A DNA stretch of 64,000 bases. It comes from Hyphomicrobiales bacterium. GTDB taxonomy: Bacteria > Pseudomonadota > Alphaproteobacteria > Rhizobiales > Rhizobiaceae. The position numbers were made by a program, and so were the translations under genes. This document shows positions 33,424-43,247 of this stretch, one piece after another. The stretch covers positions 1 through 64,000 of the forward strand of contig UICE01000009.1 in NCBI GenBank assembly GCA_900471815.1. The letters are read 5' to 3'. The notes beneath the pieces are model-generated. The model saw only the letters and a program-made list of their open reading frames with translations. It did not search any database and was not told the origin of the DNA. The number at the start of each line of letters is the position of its first letter. Positions within the stretch are counted from its first letter, which is position 1.

Positions 33424-36400
33424 CTACTCGAACATGCGGCCGTCAGGCCTTCTGATCTTCAGTAGCGCTACCGGTTCGGTATCGCGCATCGATCGCGCCG
33501 CGATGAAGAAATTATTTCCGCGTAGGCCCAAGCTGTCTTGAAGAAGCCGCTGGACTGGCTCAGCTTTCGCGTAGACGAAGCGATCCCCGTTCTCCGTCTG
33601 CCTGTCGGCAATCGATATCCACGCATCGCGCAGTTCATCGAGCCGAACTAGGCATCTGTCGACCAATTCTTGCTCGAGCTCTGCCACCGCCATCTTTTCT
33701 TCAACGATTTTGCGGACCTCGGCGTAGGCAGCTGGATTGTCCTTCAGCCGGTCAACGAAATCGTTCCGGCTCAGGTCAGGCTCCACGTGGCGCGCGCCGG
33801 CCACCAGTGTTGCGGCAAGCGCACGGTCGAGAGCTCGCGGAGAGAACGGCGTGACGCTGGTCGCCTCAACAGCGCGATAGAAGCTCATGTGGAAGGCACG
33901 GAACTGTTCGTAATGCGTCCGGTCTCGAGGCTTGTGGATGTTGAGGAGCGTGATGACGAGACCGGGCTTGGAGGCTTCGCGGCCGACGCGGGATGTCGCC
34001 TGAATGTATTCGGCAGCGGTCTTCGGCTGTCCCTGCACGACCATCAAACCGAGGCGGCCGATATCCAGACCCACAGAGATCATGTTGGTGGCCAGTGCGA
34101 CATCGACCGCGTTCTTGTCCAAGACCGGATAGCCAAGCCGTGTGCGTGCCTCCGACACTTGGTCGGTGCTGTAACGCGATGTCAGCTCCTGCACTTCACG
34201 CAGAGTCCGGTCGGCGAACGGCTGGCCGCTTGGCTGTTTGCGAACGCGACTGGTACCGTAGCTGGTGAGGTGCGCCCGCACTTCATCCTCGACGATACGC
34301 CGCGCGCCGCCGAGTTCTCGGAGAGCGTTGAAGTAGCAGAGCGCAGTCAGATATGGGTCGGCAGGATCATTTTCCTTGCCAGTCGAAAGCGCCGCGGCGC
34401 CGGAGAGGATGGTCTGTAACGCGCGAAGATAAACCAGTTTCGGCCCGCGCCCTGGTGACGCGATCCCGGCATAGATGCGCGACGGGGTTTCCCGATCGAC
34501 CGTAGCAAAGAAGGAGTCGTGGCGACTGATGCCCGGAGGTGGGAAGATCGCCGTCTTCGAGCGACCGAAGAGGTTCTTGATCTGGGTTTCCGCACGTCGG
34601 ACCGTGGCCGTGGACGCCACGATCTTCGGGCCACGACGCTCGCCATTGATCTGGCGCGAGGCCAGCAGATCGAATGCCGTCTCGTAGAGGCCAGCGATGG
34701 TGCCGAGCGGCCCGGAGATCAAATGCAATTCGTCCTGGATGATCAGGTCGATAGGCCTCAGTTCCCGTGACATCCGGGTTCCCTCGCTCTCACCGGCACC
34801 GTAGAACCCGGAATAATCCGAGCGTGTGACGTGACCGAAGAATGCCCCAGCACGCCCCTCCCAGGGAACGCTGGCAAACTTGTCGACGGTGGCGATCATG
34901 AAGGCCGGAAGACGACGATAAATCTCATCATCGACGACGACGATCGGCAGCCGATCAGCACCAGAGAACTCGCAGTCCAGATTGTCGCAACGAATATCCA
35001 GGCGTTGCGGCTTCGTGAGGTTCGGGTGGATCTGGAAACTGTTCTTGTTGAAACGCTCACCACACCAGGGGCAGTTCTTCATCGGGACCGGTGCAGGCCC
35101 ATTTCGGCTGCGGTGCTCCGCCAACCAGGCAACGGCTGTACTTGGGTTCTTGTTCTTTGCATCACCGAGCGCGTTGGGGGTCGCGCCACCGCCAACCCAG
35201 AGGCCGATCTCGATGGGCCAGGTGCCGAGCTCGGGAGTGGCCTTTCGCTCCAATTCAAGCGCGCAGACGAGACCGGCCGCGCGTTGCAGCTGGTCGAGTG
35301 TCAGAAGCCGAAGCGTATAACGCATCACGACCGACAGCCCCGCACCTTCAAGGTCGGGATTGGCCAGACGGCGACGGACGATGGCGAAGGCGGCGAGGCC
35401 CAGATAGGCTTCGGTCTTGCCGCCACCTGTCGGAAAGAATAGCAGATCGACAATCGGGCGATCTTCGTGACCGGGGTCAGCCAAGCCGTCGAGGTTGAGA
35501 AGGATGAAGGCAAGCTGGAACAAGCGCCAGGTCGGCGCGCGTTGCGCGGTCAGCGGCTTCTTGTTGTCGGCTGCGGCCCGCTGGCGGTTCGCCCGCGCCA
35601 TCACCTTGTTCATGATGCGGAAGGCTTCGCGGCTCGCCGGGTCATTCACCATACGATCGATGCCGCCTTCGATGCGGCGGCAGGCCCCGCGGATTTTCAC
35701 CAGACAGTCGCGTGCGACATCCTGACGGCGCGCTCCTGAGACGTTGGAAATTAACCCTTCCTGCGCGACGGCCCATTTGGCATATGCCACTGGCAAGGCG
35801 GAAAGTGCGGCCTTCAGGCCGGCAACACTCCCCGCCGCCTTTTCCAGTTCTTCCATGCTCCGCTCCACACCGGGAACTGGAATGTCGGCACCGAGCTTTT
35901 CCACCTCCTGGGTCGGGATGGGATTGGTGAAGACGGTGACGATCTGACCATTCTCGTTAGGCGCGCACCAGTCAGCGGAGGTGTTGTGACCCACTGCAAA
36001 GGAGCAGACATCGCGATAGTGGAGGTCGGCAAGGCGCTCATCGAAATCCTGGGCATCGTAGGATGCACGGTCGTCCCGGGGGGCAAAGCCATCGACGGCA
36101 TGAAGTTCGACGCGGGCCTGGAAGCAGAAGGCGATGTCGCCGAAGCGGCGATATGTTTCGGGGCGTGCGTTTACCAGAAAAACGGAGACTGCCAGAACAT
36201 CGTCCCGGATGCCATCGATACCTGCCGTCTGGGCCGGCCGAATGGTAACCACAAGTTCAAGACCTCCGCCGGGCACCTGCGGAGCCGCACTTTCCGGCAC
36301 GACGATCCGCTGGGGAATACCTTCCTGCAATCTAACCAGATCGATGGTCAGGCGTTCTTCGCGCGGAATCCTGCGCCAATCCAGTGAACTTTTTGGTGGC

Positions 36401-36957
36401 TCCTTCGGGTGCTCACCGGCCTGGACGGCTTTTTCTCTTTCGTCGGGCAGAAACACGGCTTTGTCGAGCGGCGGCTCGGTGACGTAGTCTCCCCAGGTGA
36501 CGCGAGCTTGAAGCGTCTTCGCCGAACGCGGCAGCAACACTGTCAGTCCCAGTGAAGAGGGAACAAAGGAACGCATCGGCGGCCGCTCGCTCGCGCCGTC
36601 ATCGACGGCGCTGCCGGAGCCAGGTGCGCCCTGTTCCATACCCTCGGCCGAGCGCAGCGCATCGAGCTGGGCTTCTGCCTTTTCGTCGTCGGCAGCGCCA
36701 TTTCCGAGAATTTTCTCGGCACGGCGTTCACGGTTGTGCTTGCGGCGGGGGGCGAGAAAGCCGGTCAGGTACCAAGTGGCGGGACTGGTACCGGAAATGA
36801 TCTCCCTGTCGAGATCAGGATCGAGGTCCGGATGCGCTCCGACCAGATCGCGGCGCAACAGGTCCATCAAGCGTTCACGAACTTCGACGGCGGTTGCCGG
36901 CTTGGGGAGGATGCTTAGCGCATCTTGCGACGATGCCGTGGTCGTATTGCTCGACAT
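33424..36957 (-). CDS. drmA: DISARM helicase DrmA
   Basis: A 1177-residue superfamily 2 helicase. Walker A is DLLFFPTGGGKTEAYLG (about residue 505), motif II is IIQDELHLISG (about 740), motif III is VASTATVRRAE (about 780), and the C-terminal helicase half has LATNMISVGLDIGRLG and QATSRVGRE (about 990). A CPWCGERF / CDNLDCEF zinc-binding insertion lies between the halves. This arrangement, beside a DUF1998 partner, identifies DrmA, the DNA-scanning motor of DISARM. ATG 36957 shares a base with the stop of the PIN gene (TAATG), so translation is coupled to it; a 16-residue longer frame is rejected. Confidence 0.9.
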   Translation of the reverse strand: MSSNTTTASSQDALSILPKPATAVEVRERLMDLLRRDLVGAHPDLDPDLDREIISGTSPATWYLTGFLAPRRKHNRERRAEKILGNGAADDEKAEAQLDALRSAEGMEQGAPGSGSAVDDGASERPPMRSFVPSSLGLTVLLPRSAKTLQARVTWGDYVTEPPLDKAVFLPDEREKAVQAGEHPKEPPKSSLDWRRIPREERLTIDLVRLQEGIPQRIVVPESAAPQVPGGGLELVVTIRPAQTAGIDGIRDDVLAVSVFLVNARPETYRRFGDIAFCFQARVELHAVDGFAPRDDRASYDAQDFDERLADLHYRDVCSFAVGHNTSADWCAPNENGQIVTVFTNPIPTQEVEKLGADIPVPGVERSMEELEKAAGSVAGLKAALSALPVAYAKWAVAQEGLISNVSGARRQDVARDCLVKIRGACRRIEGGIDRMVNDPASREAFRIMNKVMARANRQRAAADNKKPLTAQRAPTWRLFQLAFILLNLDGLADPGHEDRPIVDLLFFPTGGGKTEAYLGLAAFAIVRRRLANPDLEGAGLSVVMRYTLRLLTLDQLQRAAGLVCALELERKATPELGTWPIEIGLWVGGGATPNALGDAKNKNPSTAVAWLAEHRSRNGPAPVPMKNCPWCGERFNKNSFQIHPNLTKPQRLDIRCDNLDCEFSGADRLPIVVVDDEIYRRLPAFMIATVDKFASVPWEGRAGAFFGHVTRSDYSGFYGAGESEGTRMSRELRPIDLIIQDELHLISGPLGTIAGLYETAFDLLASRQINGERRGPKIVASTATVRRAETQIKNLFGRSKTAIFPPPGISRHDSFFATVDRETPSRIYAGIASPGRGPKLVYLRALQTILSGAAALSTGKENDPADPYLTALCYFNALRELGGARRIVEDEVRAHLTSYGTSRVRKQPSGQPFADRTLREVQELTSRYSTDQVSEARTRLGYPVLDKNAVDVALATNMISVGLDIGRLGLMVVQGQPKTAAEYIQATSRVGREASKPGLVITLLNIHKPRDRTHYEQFRAFHMSFYRAVEATSVTPFSPRALDRALAATLVAGARHVEPDLSRNDFVDRLKDNPAAYAEVRKIVEEKMAVAELEQELVDRCLVRLDELRDAWISIADRQTENGDRFVYAKAEPVQRLLQDSLGLRGNNFFIAARSMRDTEPVALLKIRRPDGRMFE

Positions 36958-37466
36958 TACTTCCCCTCGAACTGCGCAAGTTGCGCCAACGTCTGATCCA
37001 GCCACTTTTGTGTATAGGGGGCCCTAAGGTCCAGCCTTAGCTTGAAGCCGACGTCGCCGAGCAATCTCTCAAGCGACACCAGACGTTCCCGGAGGCCAAG
37101 GCGAATGCCGATCCGGAGACTGGCCTTGTCCGGGCCACACAACACCCAAGCATCTTTGCGGCTGATAGCATGTGCCCAGAGCGCGCGTTCGCCATCGTCG
37201 AGGTAAGCGATTGACGGGTCTATTGTCACCGCCTGCGCGCGAGCAACATCATGAACGGCATGAACCGCCGCGAGCGTTTTGGTCAGAACTTCACTGTCAA
37301 TCTGCTCTTCTGGTCGACGCTGCTGGTAGCCGGTCTGCGTCTCGATGAAACAGTCGCCGACGGTTTCAACGGCGTAGCCACCACAGAGCGCTTTCCACGC
37401 GGAAACGCGCCAACACTCGATGATGACATTGGTGTCAACGAGAACAGGACCATGGTGTCGTGCCAT
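36957..37466 (-). CDS. PIN-domain protein embedded in the DISARM operon
   Basis: A 169-residue PIN-like nuclease. The N-terminal acidic strand is VLVDTNVIIECWR (Asp11, Asn13, Glu17), a middle acidic group is YLDDGERALWAHA (Asp90, Asp91, Glu93), and a C-terminal GPDKASLR (Asp113) completes the usual acidic set. PIN proteins are metal-dependent RNases, frequent as toxins. It lies 6 bases after the XRE-ImmA/IrrE gene and is translationally coupled to drmA. The pair with the regulator resembles a toxin with its regulator, but within DISARM it may be an effector. A GAGG site precedes ATG. Confidence 0.7.
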   Translation of the reverse strand: MARHHGPVLVDTNVIIECWRVSAWKALCGGYAVETVGDCFIETQTGYQQRRPEEQIDSEVLTKTLAAVHAVHDVARAQAVTIDPSIAYLDDGERALWAHAISRKDAWVLCGPDKASLRIGIRLGLRERLVSLERLLGDVGFKLRLDLRAPYTQKWLDQTLAQLAQFEGK

Positions 37467-37472
37467 GCAGCC

Positions 37473-38579
37473 TCACAGCTCGTAAGGCGCGTCAACGCCA
37501 TGAGATACGAACAGCTCGGCAAGATCGTCAATGGCGAGACCGAGGATCGAGGCAATCCGGCGCATCGAGGTTTGGCCTTCATCCAAAGCGGCAGCAACGA
37601 TCTTAACAAATGGCTTAGAGAAAAGTGGGGGCACTTCCGGCTTACCAGGTTTCGCCTGGCCATTGTTTCTCAGGCCTGCGTCGGAAATTGCGTCACTCTG
37701 TGCTCGACTCAGACGGCCCATACCGACTAGCCGCCAACGTAGCGCCTGGGATGTCACCAGCAACTCGTCTGCCACCTCATTGAGGTGATCGACTAATCTT
37801 TCGTCGGTCAGACTTCTCCATTCACCAAACCGATCCAGCACTGCTCCCGGCATCAGGAGCGCCGACGCAAAATTGTCCGCCAGTTGCTCAACGCGACTGC
37901 GCTTCTTCGGCATGGCCTCCTCGATGTGTTCGGGCGGCATTTTCTCCCACGTCAGGATATGAAAGAGCTCGTGAGCGAGATCGAAATGACGTCGCCCGGT
38001 GATCTCATTGCGATTGATGAGCACGACATCCAGTTCGGGCAGGCGACAGGCCGCACCCGAAACACCTTCGATCGGGTCGACCATCAGGACCAGAATGCCT
38101 AGCTTTTCTGCCATGACATCAGCCAGCCGGCGCGCAGGCACTTCTCCAAGATTGCATTCAGCGGCGAAACGTTCGCCAGCAGCACTCGCATCATCAAAAC
38201 TCGACTGCTTCGAGAGACTGAGTGCTGGCCGCATGAGTGGAGGCTTGTGGCCGGTCTGGCGGGCAAGGGTACGGAATGCCGCGATCAAACGACCCGCCGA
38301 CTCTTCATAACCGCGCAGCCGGTTGCCATCGACCCCCGTCTGTCGCCAAGAGAACCGACCTTCGCCAGCCAGCAGAAAGGGATCAGTGAAATAATCGATC
38401 GACACGCCGAAGACTTGGGCGGCACGCAACAGTTCGTCCGCAGCGACCTTGCGATCGCCCGTTTCGATAGCCGACAAAGTTTGGCGGTCCTTGAAACCGA
38501 ATTGCTCGGCCAAGTCTTCCTGCGACAGTCTACGCTGTTCGCGGAGCGATTTGATGCGTGCGCCGATGGTAGTGGTCAT
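37473..38579 (-). CDS. XRE-family regulator with ImmA/IrrE metallopeptidase domain
   Basis: A 368-residue protein. An XRE helix-turn-helix covers residues 5-62 (IKSLREQRRLSQEDLAEQFG... DRQTLSAIETG). An ImmA/IrrE (DUF955) peptidase domain follows with the zinc motif HELFH (203-207) and the downstream EQLADNFASALLMP block holding the probable third ligand Glu. Fused regulators of this type often repress their own promoter and lose grip by cleavage or induction under DNA damage or phage infection. GGAGTATTTC lies before ATG 38579. A perfect inverted repeat just upstream is its likely operator. It is the first gene of an inner unit running through PIN, drmA and drmB. Confidence 0.85.
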   Translation of the reverse strand: MTTTIGARIKSLREQRRLSQEDLAEQFGFKDRQTLSAIETGDRKVAADELLRAAQVFGVSIDYFTDPFLLAGEGRFSWRQTGVDGNRLRGYEESAGRLIAAFRTLARQTGHKPPLMRPALSLSKQSSFDDASAAGERFAAECNLGEVPARRLADVMAEKLGILVLMVDPIEGVSGAACRLPELDVVLINRNEITGRRHFDLAHELFHILTWEKMPPEHIEEAMPKKRSRVEQLADNFASALLMPGAVLDRFGEWRSLTDERLVDHLNEVADELLVTSQALRWRLVGMGRLSRAQSDAISDAGLRNNGQAKPGKPEVPPLFSKPFVKIVAAALDEGQTSMRRIASILGLAIDDLAELFVSHGVDAPYEL

Positions 38580-38601
38580 GAAATACTCCTTGGCCTCATG
38601 T

Positions 38602-38629
38602 AGTCTTGCAAAATCATTATTGCAAGACT
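38602..38629. promoter_or_regulatory. Inverted repeat upstream of the XRE-ImmA/IrrE gene (candidate operator)
   Basis: AGTCTTGCAA (38602-38611) and TTGCAAGACT (38620-38629) form a perfect 10-bp inverted repeat with an 8-base spacer, 23 bases upstream of the XRE gene start, with a third half-like TCTTGCGAAG just beyond. On the minus strand TTGCAA and TACATG at 17-base spacing could be a weak promoter within it. It sits in the only gap (72 bases) of the DISARM gene chain. Confidence 0.6.
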
Positions 38630-38651
38630 TTCTTGCGAAGTCGATTCCGCA

Positions 38652-39299
38652 TTACGCCACTTTTCCGGCTTCAATCAGACGAGTTGCAACGTCTTCGTTG
38701 TAATATGTGGGCGCTGCGGCAAGTGCCATGCAAAATCGATCCGCGAGCAACGACCCGATGCGTCTCATGTCCGCTTCGTAAAAATGGAGATCGAGTTTTC
38801 GATTGGAGTTCTGCGTTTCATTGAATTGGACGCGAAAACCGCTCAGCCAAGTTTGGTCGCCGCGATTGCCTGTCTTGTGGAGCGGTCGGATCGTACGGCC
38901 GTCTCCATGTCCAAATGCGTCGCGTAACCACTTGACGAAGTTCTCAACTGGCATGTCCTTGAAGTCGCCGTTGATCGGATTCGCTGCAATTCCTTCATGC
39001 TCGACTAACACGATAAATCGAGGCTCTTGGAGCGGCAAAGACCATGGCTGCGAGGTGATGACTTCGTTCCCGAGGAGTTGCCTAAATTTGTGGGCGGCCT
39101 GATCAGCGGCATCAGCGAAGTTTACGTCGCCGGCGTTGTTCCCTGCCACCCAGCCCCGGTTCTTCGTCCATAACAATACCGTACTGAAAAGCGCAAAGGT
39201 CTGGGTCACGTTGAACTTTGTTTCGGGCGGTTGGTCCAGCATCGCCTTTAGCCGATTGATGATAGCCCATTCGACCTGCGCATTTGTTATCCCACCCAT
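38652..39299 (-). CDS. HEPN-like protein in the DISARM operon
   Basis: A 215-residue mostly helical protein with FVKWLRDAFGHGDGRTIRP near residues 121-139; Arg126 and His131 give the Rx4H signature of HEPN RNases, in the setting seen in pEK499_p136-type HEPN proteins. The segment ILVEHEGI is replaced by FIVLVEHEGIAA, otherwise unassigned. It begins directly after the drmMI stop (TAA then ATG), with GGAG further up, so it is co-transcribed with drmD and drmMI. HEPN RNases act as abortive-infection effectors or toxins. Assignment rests on one short motif and helical context. Confidence 0.6.
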   Translation of the reverse strand: MGGITNAQVEWAIINRLKAMLDQPPETKFNVTQTFALFSTVLLWTKNRGWVAGNNAGDVNFADAADQAAHKFRQLLGNEVITSQPWSLPLQEPRFIVLVEHEGIAANPINGDFKDMPVENFVKWLRDAFGHGDGRTIRPLHKTGNRGDQTWLSGFRVQFNETQNSNRKLDLHFYEADMRRIGSLLADRFCMALAAAPTYYNEDVATRLIEAGKVA

Positions 39300-42200
39300 T
39301 TAGCCGGCATCTCCCTCAATAACGTCCTCGTCGGCCATCGCAGAGCCTTTCGGTGCAATACCCAGCCGAACCTCTTCCGCATGCCGCTCGGCGTTCAGTG
39401 CGAGCAAGCGGGCCAGCACACGATCACGGCCTTCAGCGTTCCAAAAGTAGCGGCCCTGATATGTGTGGTCGTCCTCCGTCTTGTCGGTCAAGAATTCGGA
39501 ACGAAGTTCATCCGCAAGGTCGTGCCATCCATAGGCTCGCAAAACGGCGCGATCCAATTCCTCGTGCAGGATTCGCAAGCGTTCGACGGGGCCGCTTAAC
39601 TCACTAACCAGGTGGAAGCGGTTGTAGGTTTTAGTCATTCCTTCATTCGCATCAACCATAAGCCTCGCCCGTTGGTCATGGTAATTCTCACCTGTTGTTA
39701 AACACTCCGTATCCGTCAAAAAATTAAGAGGAAAAGGGAATGTCTCTAAACAATCCGACGCAGTATAGCGAACCCTATCCTCGAGTGTCGAAGAGAAGAA
39801 GCGCGCCCAAGTTTCATGTACACGAGATTGTAGCACCGAGAAGGTGGATGCGTGATTTTCTGCAACAACGATTACTGTCTTAATGAAAACTGGTCCAGTA
39901 TTTGCAAAACGAAAAGCTATGTGCGGGCTCACTTCAGCGTGTACTATGCATCGATCAATTTTTGAAAGTTGCTTGTAAAGCTCGGGCCTGGGCGCTTGAT
40001 ACGCCCACCATTTTTTCTTCAGCGGCTTGTTGTTGCTGTTTTCAGGTAGCCTTTCCCTTTCAGGCCTGACCTTTTCGCTTATGATTTTGAATATGTTTGG
40101 CAGTCGATTTAAGTCTTCCTCCGAACTTATCGCGGAAGTGTCGATTATCCACTTTGAGGGCTTTAGGTCGGGGTCTTGATTTAGGTCTATGCCGCCCACC
40201 ATACGGAAAGCGAACCTTGCCTCCTTTTCGGAATCCAGGATTGGTTGAAGCGAAGATATCGGATTAGCCTTGGCATCGGCGTCGTCGAAAACAAAGCCCT
40301 GGCCGTATGGCTGTGAACCCTTAGAAAAATAGGGAGTGGCGGTAAGGCGATGAGGCGAACTGTCAAAGTTTCCGGGGACTAGATAGGCGCTTATCCTGTC
40401 AACGGTGGCTCCATTATACCGCACTCGGACATGTGGCCCTTTTCGAATATGCACCACGGATACTATTACTGCCGCCTCTCCGGGCCATGGCAAACGTTTT
40501 TGAACCTCATAGATGGTTCCTTTGCTTGCCAATATCGGTTGAAGAGAGCTTTCACGCGTATCTCCCTGCGAGATTGTTTTTGTCCCGATCAACCCGAGGC
40601 AGCCTCCATCTCTCAGAACCGAATAGGCTCGTCTGAAAAAGAATCCCACCAGATCGCATTGATGTTTGGAATCGGTGAACCGATTCAAAGCAAACTGGAA
40701 ATACGTGGCACCATTAATCTGAGATGTTCGTGATCCGCTCAAGAAAGGCGGATTTCCAACAATTGCATCGAACCCCGAATTGTTGCGTCCGAATACCTCC
40801 GGAAACTCAATCTCCCAATGAAACGATCGCCAGCCTTGCTCAGCCCGGAAGGCCTGCGCCTTCGCCTCCAGCAGTTCCCAGCGTGGCTGAAGATGGCCGC
40901 CGATCCAGCTTTCGACCTTGGCCCGCTCCATCTCACGCGCCTTCGGCTTATCAGCGGCGAAGAAGGCTGCAATGACGGCATCGCCCACGATGCGTGCCGG
41001 CTCCACCTCCGTTTCGACACGGCGGAAGCGAGATTCCTGCACGGCACGCGTAATATCGTCCGGCGCATTCCGGATCGCCTCGCGTCCTTCCTGGGCTCGG
41101 TCTACTGCCTCCTTGATCATACTGCGGAAAAGCGGCAGGCCTAGCTTCGAGGCGTCCCAATGGGCGGCCTCTATCTCGTGGCGCGTCAAGCCAACGAGGC
41201 TATCACCGCTCTTGATAGCGTGGTCGAGGAAGGTGAATTCGTGATCCCGCGCCAGAGTCGCCAGCCAAAGCGACAGACGCGCCAAGTCCACCGCCATCGG
41301 GTTGCGGTCAACGCCATAGAGGCATTTCTGGGCGACCAGACGCCGGGCATGCAGCGCCTCATCCTCATCCGGCGGAATGGTTGGCTTTTCCGCCCCATAC
41401 ATATTCCACGCCTGCTCCAGCCGTGCACCGAGCTGGCGGCAGGCTTCCACCAGGAATGCACCAGAACCGCATGCCGGATCGCAGACCTTGAGCGACAACA
41501 CGGCCTCGGGCGAGGCCTTGGAGCCGATTCGCTCGAAGGCTGGCTCCAACGCATGGCGAACGATCGGCTCTGTCAGCGAACGTGGCGTGTAGTGCGAACC
41601 TGACCTTCGGCGTTCCTCGGTCGGCTGCAGATATGGCGTCCCTAGACCGATGGCGGACCCGTCAGGCGTGGCGCGAAGGTCGATCAGGCCACCGAAGGCA
41701 TCGAGTAGCGCCGGGACATCGGCTGCCTCCTTTACGCCCTTCGCCTGTTTGGCCGACAACTTGATGGCGCGATCCTTCAGCCATTTCTGACGGTCATTCG
41801 GCTTCTGGGCGAGAAGCGTATCAAGGCCGATGAAGGTCGGCAGCTTCTTTTCGTCGCGCAGCGCAATCATCTGCTCTTCAGCTCGCAGAGCGGTGAAGCC
41901 CATCACCGTCTCGTATACCGAACCAATGCTTTCGACATCGAGGGAGCGATAGGACAGACGTTCGCGGATTTTCTCGCCCGACAGGCTTCGAGCTTCCACC
42001 GTCATCAGCCCATGCAGAATGCGCAGGATACAGCCATCCGAAATCGGCAGGACCTTCGCGTCATCCTTGGTGCTGCCCTTGTCTCGCCCTTCGAGGAACG
42101 GGAAGACGTTGGGATCGAACAGCTTGCCGCCTCGGCGGGCGACCCAATCGCCATGGCCTTCATGAATGATGCGGAAGACGGCGAGAAGCTGACCCCAGCC

Positions 42201-43247
42201 GCCGCGGCGCTCGTCCATCGTATCCGGATTAAGCGCTTCGTCGGTGAGAAGCTTGGCGTACAGTGTCTTGATCGAATAGCCCCCCTCCCACAGGGTCTTC
42301 AATTGCAGATCGGGCGACGAGGGCAAGAGGTCGCGATCTTCCGCGTAAAGCAGGAAAACGAGTCGCATCAGGCAGGTGAGCAGGCCTTCGTAGAGATGAT
42401 GCGACTCCGTTTCTGCTAACCCTTCGATGCGTTCCAGATCAGCCTGGTGAACACCGCGCAACAGTTCGTGCAGCGCGCCGAGAACCTGTCCCGACAGCTT
42501 TTCCGAAACCTCGTTCTGGGCTTCCCGCGACGCTTTGAGAACCGGACGAAGCCGCTTGTCGGGAGCGCCGGTGAACAGCGCGTTGCGACCGAGGCAAAGC
42601 TTGAGGCCAGCCAGCATGGGCCGTCCTTCGACCCGCCCGAGGGCGGCCAGCGGCCAGGATATCCAGCCTGCCGTTTCCCCGCGCGGCGCATAAACAAGAC
42701 GCAGAGTGCCCCGTGCGACGAGCAGACCGACGCCGACGCCGGTTTCACGCAGCAGGCGTTCCAGCCGCTGGTGCGGGCTTGCTTCCCATTCGCTATCGCC
42801 GAACTGGCCTCGACCATCGGCATCCAGGCTCGAATGGACTGAGACCAGCATCTGCGCCGGAACGCCCTCTTCCGTCACGTCGTTCCAGAGAACGACCATG
42901 TCCGGTGTGAGCAGGGTTTCATGTTCGGGAACCACTCGTGTCAGATCGACAGACACGGATGGGCCCGCTGGACTGCCGGCGACCAGCTTGGCGGGCCAAT
43001 TGAGCACAGTCTCAAGGAAGCTCCAGGTATTGCGCAGCACGAAGAACTTGTCGTCCTCTCGCTGGGCTTCAGGAGACAGCTCCAGCGCTTCGGCAACCGC
43101 CTCGGTGTCCAGAGGCGTCTGTCGGATCGGTGTCAGGCCCTTGTCCCGGAGAACGCTGGGTCCAACAACCAGACCTTCGGGCTGAAGGTAATTCAGCCAT
43201 TCCGTGGTTTCATCTGCACGTGCATAAAAATTCATGGGACTGCTCAA
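39300..43247 (-). CDS. drmMI: DISARM class 1 adenine methyltransferase DrmMI
   Basis: A 1315-residue N6-adenine DNA methyltransferase of the Eco57I/type IIG-like group. The AdoMet motif VCDPACGSGAFLVEACRQLG is at about residue 590, the substrate motif is VGNPPFLSGSR at about 833, and a specificity-like region fills the C-terminal part. Its size and place directly after the SNF2 helicase match DrmMI, which marks host DNA so that DISARM spares it. It overlaps drmD by ATGA. Confidence 0.87.
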   Translation of the reverse strand: MSSPMNFYARADETTEWLNYLQPEGLVVGPSVLRDKGLTPIRQTPLDTEAVAEALELSPEAQREDDKFFVLRNTWSFLETVLNWPAKLVAGSPAGPSVSVDLTRVVPEHETLLTPDMVVLWNDVTEEGVPAQMLVSVHSSLDADGRGQFGDSEWEASPHQRLERLLRETGVGVGLLVARGTLRLVYAPRGETAGWISWPLAALGRVEGRPMLAGLKLCLGRNALFTGAPDKRLRPVLKASREAQNEVSEKLSGQVLGALHELLRGVHQADLERIEGLAETESHHLYEGLLTCLMRLVFLLYAEDRDLLPSSPDLQLKTLWEGGYSIKTLYAKLLTDEALNPDTMDERRGGWGQLLAVFRIIHEGHGDWVARRGGKLFDPNVFPFLEGRDKGSTKDDAKVLPISDGCILRILHGLMTVEARSLSGEKIRERLSYRSLDVESIGSVYETVMGFTALRAEEQMIALRDEKKLPTFIGLDTLLAQKPNDRQKWLKDRAIKLSAKQAKGVKEAADVPALLDAFGGLIDLRATPDGSAIGLGTPYLQPTEERRRSGSHYTPRSLTEPIVRHALEPAFERIGSKASPEAVLSLKVCDPACGSGAFLVEACRQLGARLEQAWNMYGAEKPTIPPDEDEALHARRLVAQKCLYGVDRNPMAVDLARLSLWLATLARDHEFTFLDHAIKSGDSLVGLTRHEIEAAHWDASKLGLPLFRSMIKEAVDRAQEGREAIRNAPDDITRAVQESRFRRVETEVEPARIVGDAVIAAFFAADKPKAREMERAKVESWIGGHLQPRWELLEAKAQAFRAEQGWRSFHWEIEFPEVFGRNNSGFDAIVGNPPFLSGSRTSQINGATYFQFALNRFTDSKHQCDLVGFFFRRAYSVLRDGGCLGLIGTKTISQGDTRESSLQPILASKGTIYEVQKRLPWPGEAAVIVSVVHIRKGPHVRVRYNGATVDRISAYLVPGNFDSSPHRLTATPYFSKGSQPYGQGFVFDDADAKANPISSLQPILDSEKEARFAFRMVGGIDLNQDPDLKPSKWIIDTSAISSEEDLNRLPNIFKIISEKVRPERERLPENSNNKPLKKKWWAYQAPRPELYKQLSKIDRCIVHAEVSPHIAFRFANTGPVFIKTVIVVAENHASTFSVLQSRVHETWARFFSSTLEDRVRYTASDCLETFPFPLNFLTDTECLTTGENYHDQRARLMVDANEGMTKTYNRFHLVSELSGPVERLRILHEELDRAVLRAYGWHDLADELRSEFLTDKTEDDHTYQGRYFWNAEGRDRVLARLLALNAERHAEEVRLGIAPKGSAMADEDVIEGDAG

